Assembly: GCA_964410215.1 (NCBI GenBank)
Contig: CAYPHA010000022.1
Location: forward strand, 1-63,210
DNA length: 63,210 bases
DNA from: CAYPHA01 sp964410215
GTDB taxonomy: Bacteria; Calditrichota; Calditrichia; Calditrichales; CAYPHA01
Direction of reading: 5' to 3'
Under the pieces are notes generated by a model. That model was not told the DNA's origin and made no database searches. It saw only the letters and a program-made list of their open reading frames with translations. The translations under genes were made by a program, and so were the position numbers. Positions within the stretch are counted from its first letter, which is position 1; every line of letters starts with the position of its first letter. Below, in pieces: positions 7,969 through 16,267 of the stretch.

Positions 7969-8691
7969 CTATTCGTTTGCCTTTTTTTCATCCATAATAC
8001 GACAGGCTTCCATAATGACGTTCATTGTGGAGCCGTTAATATTCCGTTCCGGACTGTTTTCATCCGGTTCAAAACTGAAGGTACCTTTACTCAGAGCGAC
8101 CAGTTCGTAAAACGCTTCTTCCCCCTCATGATTGGGTGTTTTGGTTGCATGCAGTTCACCGTTCCTCAGAAAGATCGTTCCATTCACATCACCTTCGATC
8201 TGCAGCGGACCCGTTTTTTTATTCAGGTTCAGCATTTGTACGAGTTCGACGATAGAAAGATCCCCCAGATCGCCTGAAAAGCCTTTCTGTTTACTGGTAT
8301 TTTCAATATCTTTCAATTTATTGGTACGCTCCACCAGGTCGGCGACCCGTGCCAGCAATTGTTTACGATCGATGGGTTTGTTGAGATAGTCATCGGCACC
8401 GGCACGGAAGCCTTTGATTTCCGTCTCCTGGTCATTAAACGAGGTAAGAAAGATAAAGGGTACAAGGGGTATTTCGGAATTCTCGCGGATCATCCAGCAC
8501 AGTTCAAGGCCATCCATCTGGGGCATCATGATATCGGAAATGATCAGTGCCGGTTTTTCCTTGTTCGCCACCTCAAAGGCCACTTCACCGTTTTCAGCCT
8601 CTACAACATCATAACCGGCTTTCGTAAGACTGATATTCAGTAATTTCAGAACGCTGGGATTGTCATCTACGATCAGTATCTTATGTCCCAT
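7969..8691 (-). CDS. Response regulator with PATAN (DUF4388) output
   Basis: Receiver domain, residues 1-120: the acidic DD pair at 9-10, phospho-acceptor Asp53 in ISDIMMPQMDG, and Lys in LNKPID. The C-terminal domain (about 135-225) reads FSGDLGDLSIVELVQMLNL, TGPLQIEG, GTIFLRNGELHATKT and GEEAFYELVAL, the PATAN/DUF4388 pattern. PATAN proteins mediate protein-protein signalling in motility, development and gliding. No histidine kinase is adjacent. Confidence 0.9.
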   Translation of the reverse strand: MGHKILIVDDNPSVLKLLNISLTKAGYDVVEAENGEVAFEVANKEKPALIISDIMMPQMDGLELCWMIRENSEIPLVPFIFLTSFNDQETEIKGFRAGADDYLNKPIDRKQLLARVADLVERTNKLKDIENTSKQKGFSGDLGDLSIVELVQMLNLNKKTGPLQIEGDVNGTIFLRNGELHATKTPNHEGEEAFYELVALSKGTFSFEPDENSPERNINGSTMNVIMEACRIMDEKKANE

Positions 8692-8748
8692 AACAACTCC
8701 CCGGGGATCATTTATATATGATTGAATTAATACGCTATATCGACCGTG

Positions 8749-9777
8749 CTATTTCATTCCGGAATAGGAAACGGTCATGTTTTCGCCGGCAGCCTTTGAT
8801 TTTCCCAGCGCCTGCTGGGCTTTTTTAAACAATTCGTTCTCATCCTCGACAGTAATATTATCGACCGGGTAGGATGCAATGCCCAGATTGACGGTAATAT
8901 GTTTATGCTCGGTGATGCGTCTACGGGCGAACTTAATCGTATCAACCACCTCATCGTCAATGTACTCGGCATTGGAAAGGGATGCCCGGATCCGCTCGGC
9001 CTTGTTAAATCCACCCTGTTCATTCGTCTGCGGGAGAAGGATACAAAAACCGTCATCCTGGTGATGGCAGAGGATGTCGACCTCCCTGGTCTTATTCAGA
9101 ATATAGTTAGCCATCCGGATGATAATATAATTACCGAGCTGGTAACCGAGCGTTTCATTTATTTTTTCAAAATTATTAACACCGATAATCACCAGGGACA
9201 GGGGCGATTCATACCGTGAAGCTCTCAGAAACTCCTCCCGTAAACGGCGTTTAAAAAAAGCAAAATTATACAGACCGGTTAAGGGATCGATAATAGAGTC
9301 TTTATCAATTTTCTTTGAGCGCTCCAGAAAACTTTCAAGTTCCTGCCTGATAAATTTGTTTTTATAGGTAAGGTCTTCATTTTCCTTCTGTATCAGGTTC
9401 AGCATTTCGGTGCGTTTCAAAATCGAATTTACCCGTGTAACCAGTTCTTTTGAGTTGAACGGTTTTAACAGGTAATCATCCGCACCCAGCTCGAAGCCCT
9501 TGATACGGTCCTGAACATCGGTATAATTCGCGGTAAGAAAGACAACGGGAATGTCCTTTGTTTTATCCGACGATTTCAGGACTTTACAGGCTTCAAACCC
9601 GTCCATTTCCGGCATCATTCCATCAAGCAGAATGATATCCGGCGCTGTCGTCCTGGCCAGATCGACAGCTTCCTGCCCGTTACCGGCTTTTTTCACTTCG
9701 AACTGATAAAACAAAAAAATGCGTTCCAGAGTTTCGAGCATTTCTTCGTTATCGTCAGCAACTAGCACTCTTGGCAT
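8749..9777 (-). CDS. Response regulator with degenerate GGDEF domain
   Basis: The receiver domain (phospho-acceptor Asp52 in LLDGMMPEMDG) is joined by a short coil to a GGDEF fold starting at DSIIDPLTGLYNFAFFKRRL. The active-site loop, near residues 238-244, reads HHQDDGF instead of GGDEF. It probably cannot make cyclic-di-GMP and may act as a GTP- or ligand-sensing or protein-binding module. The rest of the fold (VNLGIASYP, KKAQQALGKSKAAGEN) is well kept, so this is specialised loss and not a pseudogene. It lies just upstream of the PATAN regulator. Confidence 0.88.
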   Translation of the reverse strand: MPRVLVADDNEEMLETLERIFLFYQFEVKKAGNGQEAVDLARTTAPDIILLDGMMPEMDGFEACKVLKSSDKTKDIPVVFLTANYTDVQDRIKGFELGADDYLLKPFNSKELVTRVNSILKRTEMLNLIQKENEDLTYKNKFIRQELESFLERSKKIDKDSIIDPLTGLYNFAFFKRRLREEFLRASRYESPLSLVIIGVNNFEKINETLGYQLGNYIIIRMANYILNKTREVDILCHHQDDGFCILLPQTNEQGGFNKAERIRASLSNAEYIDDEVVDTIKFARRRITEHKHITVNLGIASYPVDNITVEDENELFKKAQQALGKSKAAGENMTVSYSGMK

Positions 9778-9838
9778 AAATATGTCTTTTCAGGCGTAAT
9801 AAAAGTGTATCATACGTAAAACAGCACATTCAGCCCTG

Positions 9839-10216
9839 TCAGGCAATATGTTTTTCGTAGGCAGCCGCATCCATGAGTGTATCCAGCTCACCCTCATCGG
9901 ATATGTTAATTTTTACCATCCAGCCTTTTCCATAGGGCTCTTTATTGACTATTTCCGGGTCATCTTCCAGTTCTCCATTCACGTCAACCACTTCGCCGCT
10001 CAGGGGACTGAAAAGATCTGCCACGGCTTTAACGGCCTCGATTGTCCCGAAACTTTCATCTTTTTCAACGGCATCGCCGACTTCCGGCAGCTCCACAAAT
10101 ACAACATCCCCCAGCTCGCCTTGTGCATAGTCAGTAATCCCAACAATCGCGGTGTCACCATCTACTTTAACCCATTCATGGTCTTTGGTATACTTTAACT
10201 CAGCAGGGATACTCAT
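9839..10216 (-). CDS. gcvH: Glycine cleavage system H protein
   Basis: A lipoyl carrier of 125 residues. The lipoylated Lys63 sits in GTIEAVKAVADLFSP, and the C-terminal WMVKI and DAAAYEKHI blocks are normal. H protein shuttles the aminomethyl group between the P, T and L proteins of glycine cleavage; none of these is encoded nearby. It starts 12 bp after accC, which places a lipoyl carrier beside the biotin carboxylase genes. Confidence 0.96.
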   Translation of the reverse strand: MSIPAELKYTKDHEWVKVDGDTAIVGITDYAQGELGDVVFVELPEVGDAVEKDESFGTIEAVKAVADLFSPLSGEVVDVNGELEDDPEIVNKEPYGKGWMVKINISDEGELDTLMDAAAYEKHIA

Positions 10217-10228
10217 ATTTCCTCCATA

Positions 10229-11575
10229 CTATTCAAATAAATTTATCCTCTCCAGAAAGCCTGTATCGAAATCTCCTTTAACGAACTCCTCCCGCTGGAT
10301 CAATCGCTGATGAAACGGGATGGTTGTTTTGACCCCTTCGATAATAAATTCATCCAGGGCGCGTGCCAGACGTTTGATAGCTTCGTCACGCGTTTTGCCA
10401 TAGGCGATCAGCTTGGCCACCAGGGAATCATAATACGGTGGAATGACATAGCGGGCATACGCATGGGAATCAACCCTGATTCCGGGTCCTCCCGGTATGT
10501 GGAAACTGGTGATCTCACCGGGACTGGGCATAAAATTCCGTTCCCAGTCTTCGGCATTGATACGGCATTCTATGGCATGTCCGTTTATGATTACGTCTTT
10601 CTGTTTCAGGGTTAATTTTTCTCCGGCGGCGACGAGCAGCTGGGTCTTCAACAGGTCATGATCATAAACCATCTCCGTCACCGGATGTTCCACCTGAATC
10701 CGTGTATTCATTTCCATGAAATAGAAGTTACCCTGGTCATCCAGCAGAAACTCAACCGTACCGGCACCTTCATATTTTACCTGTTTAGACCCTTTTACAG
10801 CCACACTGCCCATTTTTTCACGTAATTCAGGACTCACTGCAACAGACGGCGCTTCTTCAATAAGTTTCTGGTGGCGACGCTGAATGCTGCATTCTCTTTC
10901 GCCGAAATGGATGACGTTGCCGTACTGATCGGCCATAACCTGAATCTCGATATGCCGGGGATTCTTAATGAACTTTTCAAGATATAGCTGCGGATTATTA
11001 AAGGCACCCTGCGCTTCCGCCTGGGCCATTTGAAAGTTAATATCAAATTCCGCCATGGAATTTACAATACGCATGCCGCGCCCGCCGCCTCCGGCAACCG
11101 CTTTCAGCATAACCGGGAAACCGATATCTTCCACCAGTTCGCGTCCCTGCTCCATACTTTCCAGGGGTCCTTCACTGCCGGGAACGACCGGAACACCGGC
11201 CATGGTCATTTGTCTTTTAGCTTCCGATTTATTCCCCATCATGCGGATCACTTCAGCACTCGGACCAATAAATTTAAGATCCGCCGAACTGCACATATCT
11301 GCGAATTCGGGATTCTCCGCCAGGAATCCGTAACCGGGATGTACCGCATCAGCACCGGTGATTTCAGCGGTTGCAATGAGCTGCACCGGATTCAGGTAAC
11401 TTTCGCTTCCCCGCGGGGGACCGATACAGATAGCCTCATCTGCAAAACGAACATGCAGGGCATCCTCATCAGCCGAAGAGTAGACCGCAACCGTTTTCAT
11501 GCCGAGTTCTTTGCAGGCGCGAATGATGCGCAGAGCAATCTCACCACGGTTCGCAATTAATACTTTATTTATCAA
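10229..11575 (-). CDS. accC: Biotin carboxylase subunit of acetyl-CoA carboxylase
   Basis: A 448-residue ATP-grasp enzyme that carboxylates biotin on AccB using bicarbonate and ATP, the first step of fatty acid synthesis. It starts IANRGEIALRIIRACKELG. Also present are the Gly-rich ATP loop KAVAGGGGRGMRI, the ERECSIQRRHQKLIEEAPS block and the MNTRIQVEHPVTE block. Length and order are standard. It follows accB by 91 bp. Confidence 0.98.
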   Translation of the reverse strand: MINKVLIANRGEIALRIIRACKELGMKTVAVYSSADEDALHVRFADEAICIGPPRGSESYLNPVQLIATAEITGADAVHPGYGFLAENPEFADMCSSADLKFIGPSAEVIRMMGNKSEAKRQMTMAGVPVVPGSEGPLESMEQGRELVEDIGFPVMLKAVAGGGGRGMRIVNSMAEFDINFQMAQAEAQGAFNNPQLYLEKFIKNPRHIEIQVMADQYGNVIHFGERECSIQRRHQKLIEEAPSVAVSPELREKMGSVAVKGSKQVKYEGAGTVEFLLDDQGNFYFMEMNTRIQVEHPVTEMVYDHDLLKTQLLVAAGEKLTLKQKDVIINGHAIECRINAEDWERNFMPSPGEITSFHIPGGPGIRVDSHAYARYVIPPYYDSLVAKLIAYGKTRDEAIKRLARALDEFIIEGVKTTIPFHQRLIQREEFVKGDFDTGFLERINLFE

Positions 11576-11666
11576 ATAGCCTCCTTGATCTTGTTTCCGG
11601 AACCGGATTATAGACTGACATCATTAATCGTATGATTCTACCGCACTGGATATCACAGTGAAGCGA

Positions 11667-12143
11667 TCAGGCGGGTTCGATATGAAATAAAACCTGGTTA
11701 TATTCAACCGGCTGGGAATTTTCCACCAAAATCTTGACGATTTTACCCGAAATTTCGTTTTCGATCTCGTTCATCAGTTTCATGGCTTCGACGATACAGA
11801 GAACCTGGCCGATTTCAACCTGTTGACCGACCGATACATAGGGATCGGCATCCGGGGATGGTGACCGGTAAAAAGTACCCACCATCGGCGATCGAATTTC
11901 GACAACATTGGATGGTACATTCTCTTCAACCGGCGCTGCAGCAGGCGGAATATCCGTGACCGTTGCCGGTTGCGGGGACGCAGCGGATACCGGCGCAGCA
12001 GGCGCATTCGATTGCACATACACGGGAGTGCTCTCCGAGTTTTTAGTAATCCGTAATTTTTTACCCTCCTGCTCCAGCTCAAACTCACTGATATCAGAGT
12101 TCTCAACTATTTTTATGAGCTGTCTGATTTCTTTCAGATCCAT
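11667..12143 (-). CDS. accB: Biotin carboxyl carrier protein
   Basis: N-terminal helix MDLKEIRQLIKIVENS, a Pro/Ala-rich linker, and a biotinyl domain with the biotin-accepting Lys122 in VEAMKLMNE (158 residues). I chose the ATG at 12143 because GTGGAGG stands 5 nt before it; the in-frame ATG at 12164 has no ribosome-binding site. It carries carboxybiotin between AccC and the carboxyltransferase. It has its own predicted promoter. Confidence 0.96.
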   Translation of the reverse strand: MDLKEIRQLIKIVENSDISEFELEQEGKKLRITKNSESTPVYVQSNAPAAPVSAASPQPATVTDIPPAAAPVEENVPSNVVEIRSPMVGTFYRSPSPDADPYVSVGQQVEIGQVLCIVEAMKLMNEIENEISGKIVKILVENSQPVEYNQVLFHIEPA

Positions 12144-12206
12144 AAATCCTCCACTTGTATGCACGCATCAAAATATTATGATTCAAAAAAAGTGTTAAGA
12201 GCGTTA

Positions 12207-12235
12207 AATTTAGCGTTTTTAATGAATAATCGCAA
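12207..12235 (-). promoter_or_regulatory. Promoter of accB-accC
   Basis: Minus-strand TTGCGA (12230-12235) and TAAATT (12207-12212) are separated by 17 bp, ending 63 bp before the chosen accB start. The -35 box is only a half match; the -10 box is the same hexamer found upstream of dtxR, the thiolase gene, parA and the TPR operon. Confidence 0.45.
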
Positions 12236-12261
12236 TACCCATTCCGACAGACTCTGACGGG

Positions 12262-13137
12262 TCAGTAATCATTACGCTGGTCCTGAAGACGCCTGAACTC
12301 CTCAATGAGAACATGCAATTTTTCATCGCTCAGCAGGGTGGTATTAATACGGGCATGTTTTAGCTTGAGAAGGTCAATTTCCGTGTGCAGGGTCGCTTCT
12401 TCGAAATAGGACGCTTTATGAACGGTTATACCATCCGGTCCGGCAAGTTCGGAACCGCCAAAAAACAGGAGACCGTCTTCCACACCGACACGGTTTGAAA
12501 AAACAACATAGGAGGTTGACGTAATAGCGACCGACCGGACAATGGTCTCCCAGGTGCGTACGTTGACCGGTTTGCTGCTTTCGTCCATTCCACGGGAAAC
12601 GCCGGCTGAGCAGACGACGACGAAGGAAGCCCCGTCATGGGCAAGGATCAGTCCCGATGTGGGATGCCATATATCCTCACAGATCAGCATCCCCATACGA
12701 CCATGCCTCGTGTCGAAGGCCCGAATACGGTTGCCGGAACTGAAATAGCGTTGTTCCTCAAACAAACCGTACGTGGGCAGATACACTTTGCGGTGCCGGG
12801 TTTTGATCACACCATCTTCAAAATAAAACAAACTGTTATAGATTTCATAACGCTCGTTTAATTCCACGGCGCCTGCAATAATCGAGATATGCCGGCTGTA
12901 ATCACGAAGTTTATCGTATTTTGTATCGCCGGCGGTGAGGGCGACATCATAAACCGCATCCTTGAGTGAATAGCCGGTCAATGACAGTTCCGGAAAAATG
13001 ACCATATCCTGTTTGTCTTCGATAGCTTGTTCGACAAAATGGTAGTGTCTTTCCAGGTTTTTATCCAGGTCACCCAGCACACAGTTGGTCTGGGTCAGGG
13101 CAATTTTTATTTTATTGTGGGATGGTGATTTTTGCAT
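12262..13137 (-). CDS. Nitrilase-family amidohydrolase (NadE glutaminase-like)
   Basis: The Glu-Lys-Cys triad is intact: Glu in FPELSLTGY, Lys in RKVYLPTYG and Cys in MLICEDIWHP. The blocks LPTYGLFEEQRYF and the ICEDIWHP context are closest to the glutamine-hydrolysing domain of NAD synthetase, but no synthetase domain follows. It might feed ammonia to a separate NadE or act as an omega-amidase-like enzyme. I use the ATG at 13137 (291 residues). The ATG seven codons earlier lies inside the tandem repeat and encodes repeat sequence. nadD is in the same gene run. Confidence 0.82.
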   Translation of the reverse strand: MQKSPSHNKIKIALTQTNCVLGDLDKNLERHYHFVEQAIEDKQDMVIFPELSLTGYSLKDAVYDVALTAGDTKYDKLRDYSRHISIIAGAVELNERYEIYNSLFYFEDGVIKTRHRKVYLPTYGLFEEQRYFSSGNRIRAFDTRHGRMGMLICEDIWHPTSGLILAHDGASFVVVCSAGVSRGMDESSKPVNVRTWETIVRSVAITSTSYVVFSNRVGVEDGLLFFGGSELAGPDGITVHKASYFEEATLHTEIDLLKLKHARINTTLLSDEKLHVLIEEFRRLQDQRNDY

Positions 13138-13146
13138 GGTTTTGCC

Positions 13147-13446
13147 GGGATGACACATGGGTCATCCTTCTACGCCTATGGTTATGGTCATAGGGATGAC
13201 ANNNNNNNNNNNNNNNNNNNNNNNNNNNNNNNNNNNNNNNNNNNNNNNNNNNNNNNNNNNNNNNNNNNNNNNNNNNNNNNNNNNNNNNNNNNNNNNNNNN
13301 NTCCTTCTACGCCTATGGTTATGGTCATAGGGATGACACATGGGTCATCCCTCTACGCCTATGGTTATGGTCATAGGGATGACACATGGGTCATCCTTCT
13401 ACGCCTATGGTTATGGTCATAGGGATGACACATGGGTCATCCCTCT
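13147..13446. repeat. 46-bp tandem repeat array, interrupted by gap
   Basis: Three full 46-bp units stand to the right of the gap (13302-13439) and about one to the left. Units are near identical and alternate TCCTT with TCCCT. Each unit holds two inverted repeats: GGGATGAC pairing with GTCATCCC across ACATGG or similar, and CCTATG pairing with CATAGG. The array fills the whole space between the PFL-family stop codon (13454) and the nitrilase start. There are no unique spacers, so it is not a CRISPR. True copy number is hidden by the 100-N gap. Confidence 0.92.
13202..13301. other. Assembly gap (100 N)
   Basis: Exactly 100 N, a scaffolding placeholder of arbitrary length. It falls inside the 46-bp tandem array, which explains the break. 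Confidence 0.99.
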
Positions 13447-13453
13447 ACAGCGT

Positions 13454-14815
13454 CTAATTGGTATATCCCTTGGTTGGGGCCGGGAAACGGCCGCCGCGGT
13501 TGATAAACCGGCTGTTGTTCAACCGGGATACGGGCATGACGGGCGCGACGCCCAGCAATCCGCCGTAATCAGCGACCTCGCCGACTTTTTTACCATATAC
13601 AGGAATCACCCGGACGGCGGTCGTTTTGTTATTCATGATACCGATGGCACATTCATCGGCGATCATGCCGGCGATCACGTGCGCGCTGGTATCGCCCGGA
13701 ACGGCCACCATGTCGAGTCCGACACTGCAGACGCTGGTCATCGCCTCCAGTTTTTCCAGACTGATATGGCCTTTGCGAACGGCCTGTATCATTCCATCAT
13801 CTTCGGAAACCGGTATGAAGGCGCCGCTTAAACCGCCCACATAGGAGGAGGCCATCAGCCCGCCCCGCTTAACGGAATCGGTCAGCAGGGCCAGCGCCGC
13901 CGTGGTACCGGCCGCACCGACATCCTCGAGCCCCATACTTTTCAAAATATCCGCCACGCTGTCACCGGGAACCGGTGTCGGGGCCAGAGAGATATCGACG
14001 ATTCCGAAGGGCACATTCTGGAGTGCGGCAACCCGCCTGCCGATAAATTCGCCGGCACGGGTAATTTTAAAAGCCATCCGGCGGACCCGTTCGCTGAGTT
14101 CGGCAAAATCATGGTCCGGTGCTTCAACCACCGCCCGTAAAATCACACCCGGACCGCTGATTCCGACATTGACGACGACATCCGGTTCGCTTGCTCCGTG
14201 GAAGGCACCGGCGATAAACGGATTATCTTCCGGGACATTGGCAAAAACCACCAGTTTCGCGCAACCGATGCCATCACGATCGGCTGTTTTTTCCGCCGTC
14301 TTTTTGATGACCTCCCCTATCAGCCGAACAGCATCCATGTTAATGCCGGCCCGGGAACTGGCCACATTAACCGAAGCGCAGATATGATCCGTCAGGGACA
14401 GCACGTCCGGTATAGACGTAATCATATTATATTCACCTTTGGTCATGCCTTTCTGAACCAGGGCGGAAAAACCTGCAAGATAGTCAATACCCAGTTCATC
14501 CGCCGCTTTATCCAGGATCTGCGCGATTTCTATAAAATCTTCGCGGTAGTAACCGTCGGCCACCAGGGAAACCGGTGTAATGGCGATACGCTTGTTCGCG
14601 ATGGATATACCATAATCCGATTCCACCTGCCGGGCCGCTTTCACATGCTCGGCGGCAACCCGGGTTACCTTTTCATAGATATTGTGTTTCAGTTTTGATA
14701 GTGTATCACTGGTACAGTCCTTCAGATTAATACCCATCGTGACCGTACGGATATCAAAATGCTCAACCTCCGTCATACGGATGGTTTCAAGAATTTCGGG
14801 GAGTGCAATCGGCAT
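13454..14815 (-). CDS. PFL family protein (UPF0210/DUF711)
   Basis: A 453-residue UPF0210 protein: IRMTEVEHFDIRTVTMGI at the start, and VNVGISGPGVI, FGIVDISLAPTPVPGDSVA and YVGGLSGAFIPVSED in the body. The family's structure recalls glycyl-radical enzymes, but it has no glycyl-radical motif and its function is unknown. It is almost always paired with an ACT-domain protein, as here: the ACT gene is 2 bp upstream. Its TAG stop lies about 8 bp from the tandem array. Confidence 0.92.
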   Translation of the reverse strand: MPIALPEILETIRMTEVEHFDIRTVTMGINLKDCTSDTLSKLKHNIYEKVTRVAAEHVKAARQVESDYGISIANKRIAITPVSLVADGYYREDFIEIAQILDKAADELGIDYLAGFSALVQKGMTKGEYNMITSIPDVLSLTDHICASVNVASSRAGINMDAVRLIGEVIKKTAEKTADRDGIGCAKLVVFANVPEDNPFIAGAFHGASEPDVVVNVGISGPGVILRAVVEAPDHDFAELSERVRRMAFKITRAGEFIGRRVAALQNVPFGIVDISLAPTPVPGDSVADILKSMGLEDVGAAGTTAALALLTDSVKRGGLMASSYVGGLSGAFIPVSEDDGMIQAVRKGHISLEKLEAMTSVCSVGLDMVAVPGDTSAHVIAGMIADECAIGIMNNKTTAVRVIPVYGKKVGEVADYGGLLGVAPVMPVSRLNNSRFINRGGRFPAPTKGYTN

Positions 14816-14817
14816 GG

Positions 14818-15276
14818 TTATACCCTGTGCATGGTATTGAAGATCTCTTCGTGCTGGACGATGACTTTAAGATCCAGTTCTTCACCTTTTAAGACGATAT
14901 CGTTTTTAACATTTTCAAAATCGGTCTGCGCCGTTGAAATATCAACCAGGAGCATGACGGTAAAAAAGTCCTGCAGAATCTTCTGCGAGAGGTCCAGTAT
15001 ATCGCAATTACAACCGGCCAGCACGGTGGTTAGTCCGGCCAGGATGCCCGGTTTATTTTTCCCGAAAGCGGTAATGATAATACGGTTACGGGCCTGACGC
15101 GGGGGATGTTCCGGTTCGGGAGCCGGAGCCGGTTCTGCAGCGTTCTTTTCTTCGGCAAGCCTGTTTACGGCCTGTTTAACCACTTCTTCAACGGCTTCCG
15201 GTGATGCCGCGTGACCCAGTTGCCTGATAGCTTCCTGTGCAAGCCTGCGTACAACCTGCTCAGATAATTCTGTCAT
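14818..15276 (-). CDS. ACT-domain protein (UPF0237-like) with N-terminal extension
   Basis: Residues about 63-150 form an ACT domain: RIIITAFGKNKPGILAGLTTVLAGCNCDI, quoted here in part as GKNKPGILAGLTTVLAG. This is the small-molecule-binding fold that accompanies UPF0210 proteins. Family members are usually about 90 residues. This one has some 60 extra at the N-terminus: a helical part with SPEAVEEVVKQAVNRLAEE and an Ala/Pro/Glu linker. It probably regulates or stabilises the adjacent PFL-family protein. The ligand is unknown. Confidence 0.88.
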   Translation of the reverse strand: MTELSEQVVRRLAQEAIRQLGHAASPEAVEEVVKQAVNRLAEEKNAAEPAPAPEPEHPPRQARNRIIITAFGKNKPGILAGLTTVLAGCNCDILDLSQKILQDFFTVMLLVDISTAQTDFENVKNDIVLKGEELDLKVIVQHEEIFNTMHRV

Positions 15277-15293
15277 ACTGTTTATCCTTTATT

Positions 15294-15605
15294 TCAGGAT
15301 TTTTTCTTTTTTCCCGATCCGGTAAAAGAGGTATCCACATCGATCCGATCGACGATGCCGACAACGGCCGCTTCAATACTCAGCGAAGCCGGCTCTTCCG
15401 GATGGATGGCTTTGCGTGCCGCATGTCCGTAAGCACAGATAACGATTTCCCCCACACCGGCCCCGAGCACATCGGCCACAACGATCACATCGGTCAGGGG
15501 GGCTTTCTTCAGATTGATCGGGTTTACAACGAGAAATTTAAGATTTCTTAAATTGTCGGTTTTTTTTGTAGCCCAAACCGAACCCACAACTTTTGCCAGG
15601 AACAC
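15294..15605 (-). CDS. EutN/CcmL bacterial microcompartment vertex protein
   Basis: The BMC-P (pentamer) pattern is clear: MFLAKVVGSVWATKK at the start, LKFLVVNPINL, then VVADVLGAGVGEIVIC and AAVVGIVDRIDV. Such pentamers cap the vertices of microcompartment shells. No hexameric shell protein (BMC-H or BMC-T) and no encapsulated enzyme is encoded in the window, so it is an orphan. The C-terminal tail GSGKKKKS is short and basic. It lies 17 bp before the ACT gene and is probably in the same operon. Confidence 0.9.
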   Translation of the reverse strand: MFLAKVVGSVWATKKTDNLRNLKFLVVNPINLKKAPLTDVIVVADVLGAGVGEIVICAYGHAARKAIHPEEPASLSIEAAVVGIVDRIDVDTSFTGSGKKKKS

Positions 15606-15673
15606 CTTGTATAGACCCTCACTTTATATGTCATACTTCCGGATACAACCTTTGCGCACAAACGGCTGACGGG

Positions 15674-16267
15674 TTATTTCTGATAGAGTTTATGATTCAC
15701 AATATACGTATACACCGCTGCCGGTACAAGGCTTTGAAAAGAACGTCCCTTTGCAATTCGGTGCCGGATATGTGACGATGAAATATCGATATACGGGCTG
15801 TCGATCCTGATCATGCGCTCGTGTTCGAGAGAATCATCGGTTTCGATCCCGGGACGGTTATAAATGACCAGGTTGACCAGTTTCAGAATTTCATGCGGCT
15901 GTTTCCAGGATGTAAAATCCTTCAGGTTATCCGCACCCATCATATAGTAAATCTGACTGTCCGGAAATGCTGAGCGAAAATAATGCAGGGAATCGACCGT
16001 ATACGATGTGGCGTCTTTTTTTAATTCCACATCGCTGACCTCGAAGCGGGGAAAATCGGCGATGGCGCGTTTCACCATTTCATACCGGTGGTGCGATTCG
16101 GTAATATCCGTACGCTTCTGAAAAGGGTGCATGTTGTTAGGTATAAAGATGGTTCTGTCCAGTTCAAGGGAATCGGTAATCCACTCGGCCACGACAAGGT
16201 GTCCCAGGTGAATCGGATCAAACGTACCGCCGAACAGGCCGACACGCCGCGGTTGTTTTTCAGTCAT
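15674..16267 (-). CDS. nadD: Nicotinate-nucleotide adenylyltransferase
   Basis: It converts nicotinate mononucleotide and ATP to deamido-NAD. Nucleotidyltransferase motif GLFGGTFDPIHLGHL (HxGH at the start) and the SSSHIRHRIAKG motif near the C-terminus are both intact. At 197 residues the length is standard. It overlaps bamD by 8 bp. Confidence 0.96.
   Translation of the reverse strand: MTEKQPRRVGLFGGTFDPIHLGHLVVAEWITDSLELDRTIFIPNNMHPFQKRTDITESHHRYEMVKRAIADFPRFEVSDVELKKDATSYTVDSLHYFRSAFPDSQIYYMMGADNLKDFTSWKQPHEILKLVNLVIYNRPGIETDDSLEHERMIRIDSPYIDISSSHIRHRIAKGRSFQSLVPAAVYTYIVNHKLYQK

Noticed and set aside
9778..12261. Glycine or biotin riboswitch near gcvH and acc genes
   Set aside because: The gaps are at most about 120 bp and show no conserved riboswitch core. 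The region before the AGCS gene is only 24 bp.
13132..13422. Open frame across the tandem array reading GMTHGSS-type repeats
   Set aside because: It spans the N gap, and the unit is 46 bp, so the frame shifts each unit. It is repeat DNA, not a protein.
13147..13446. Array taken for a CRISPR
   Set aside because: Units are tandem with no unique spacers, and no cas gene is present. The same applies to 61488-61652.
13454..14815. Pyruvate formate-lyase
   Set aside because: The family name is PFL, but no glycyl-radical loop or Cys-Cys active site is seen. Annotated as UPF0210.
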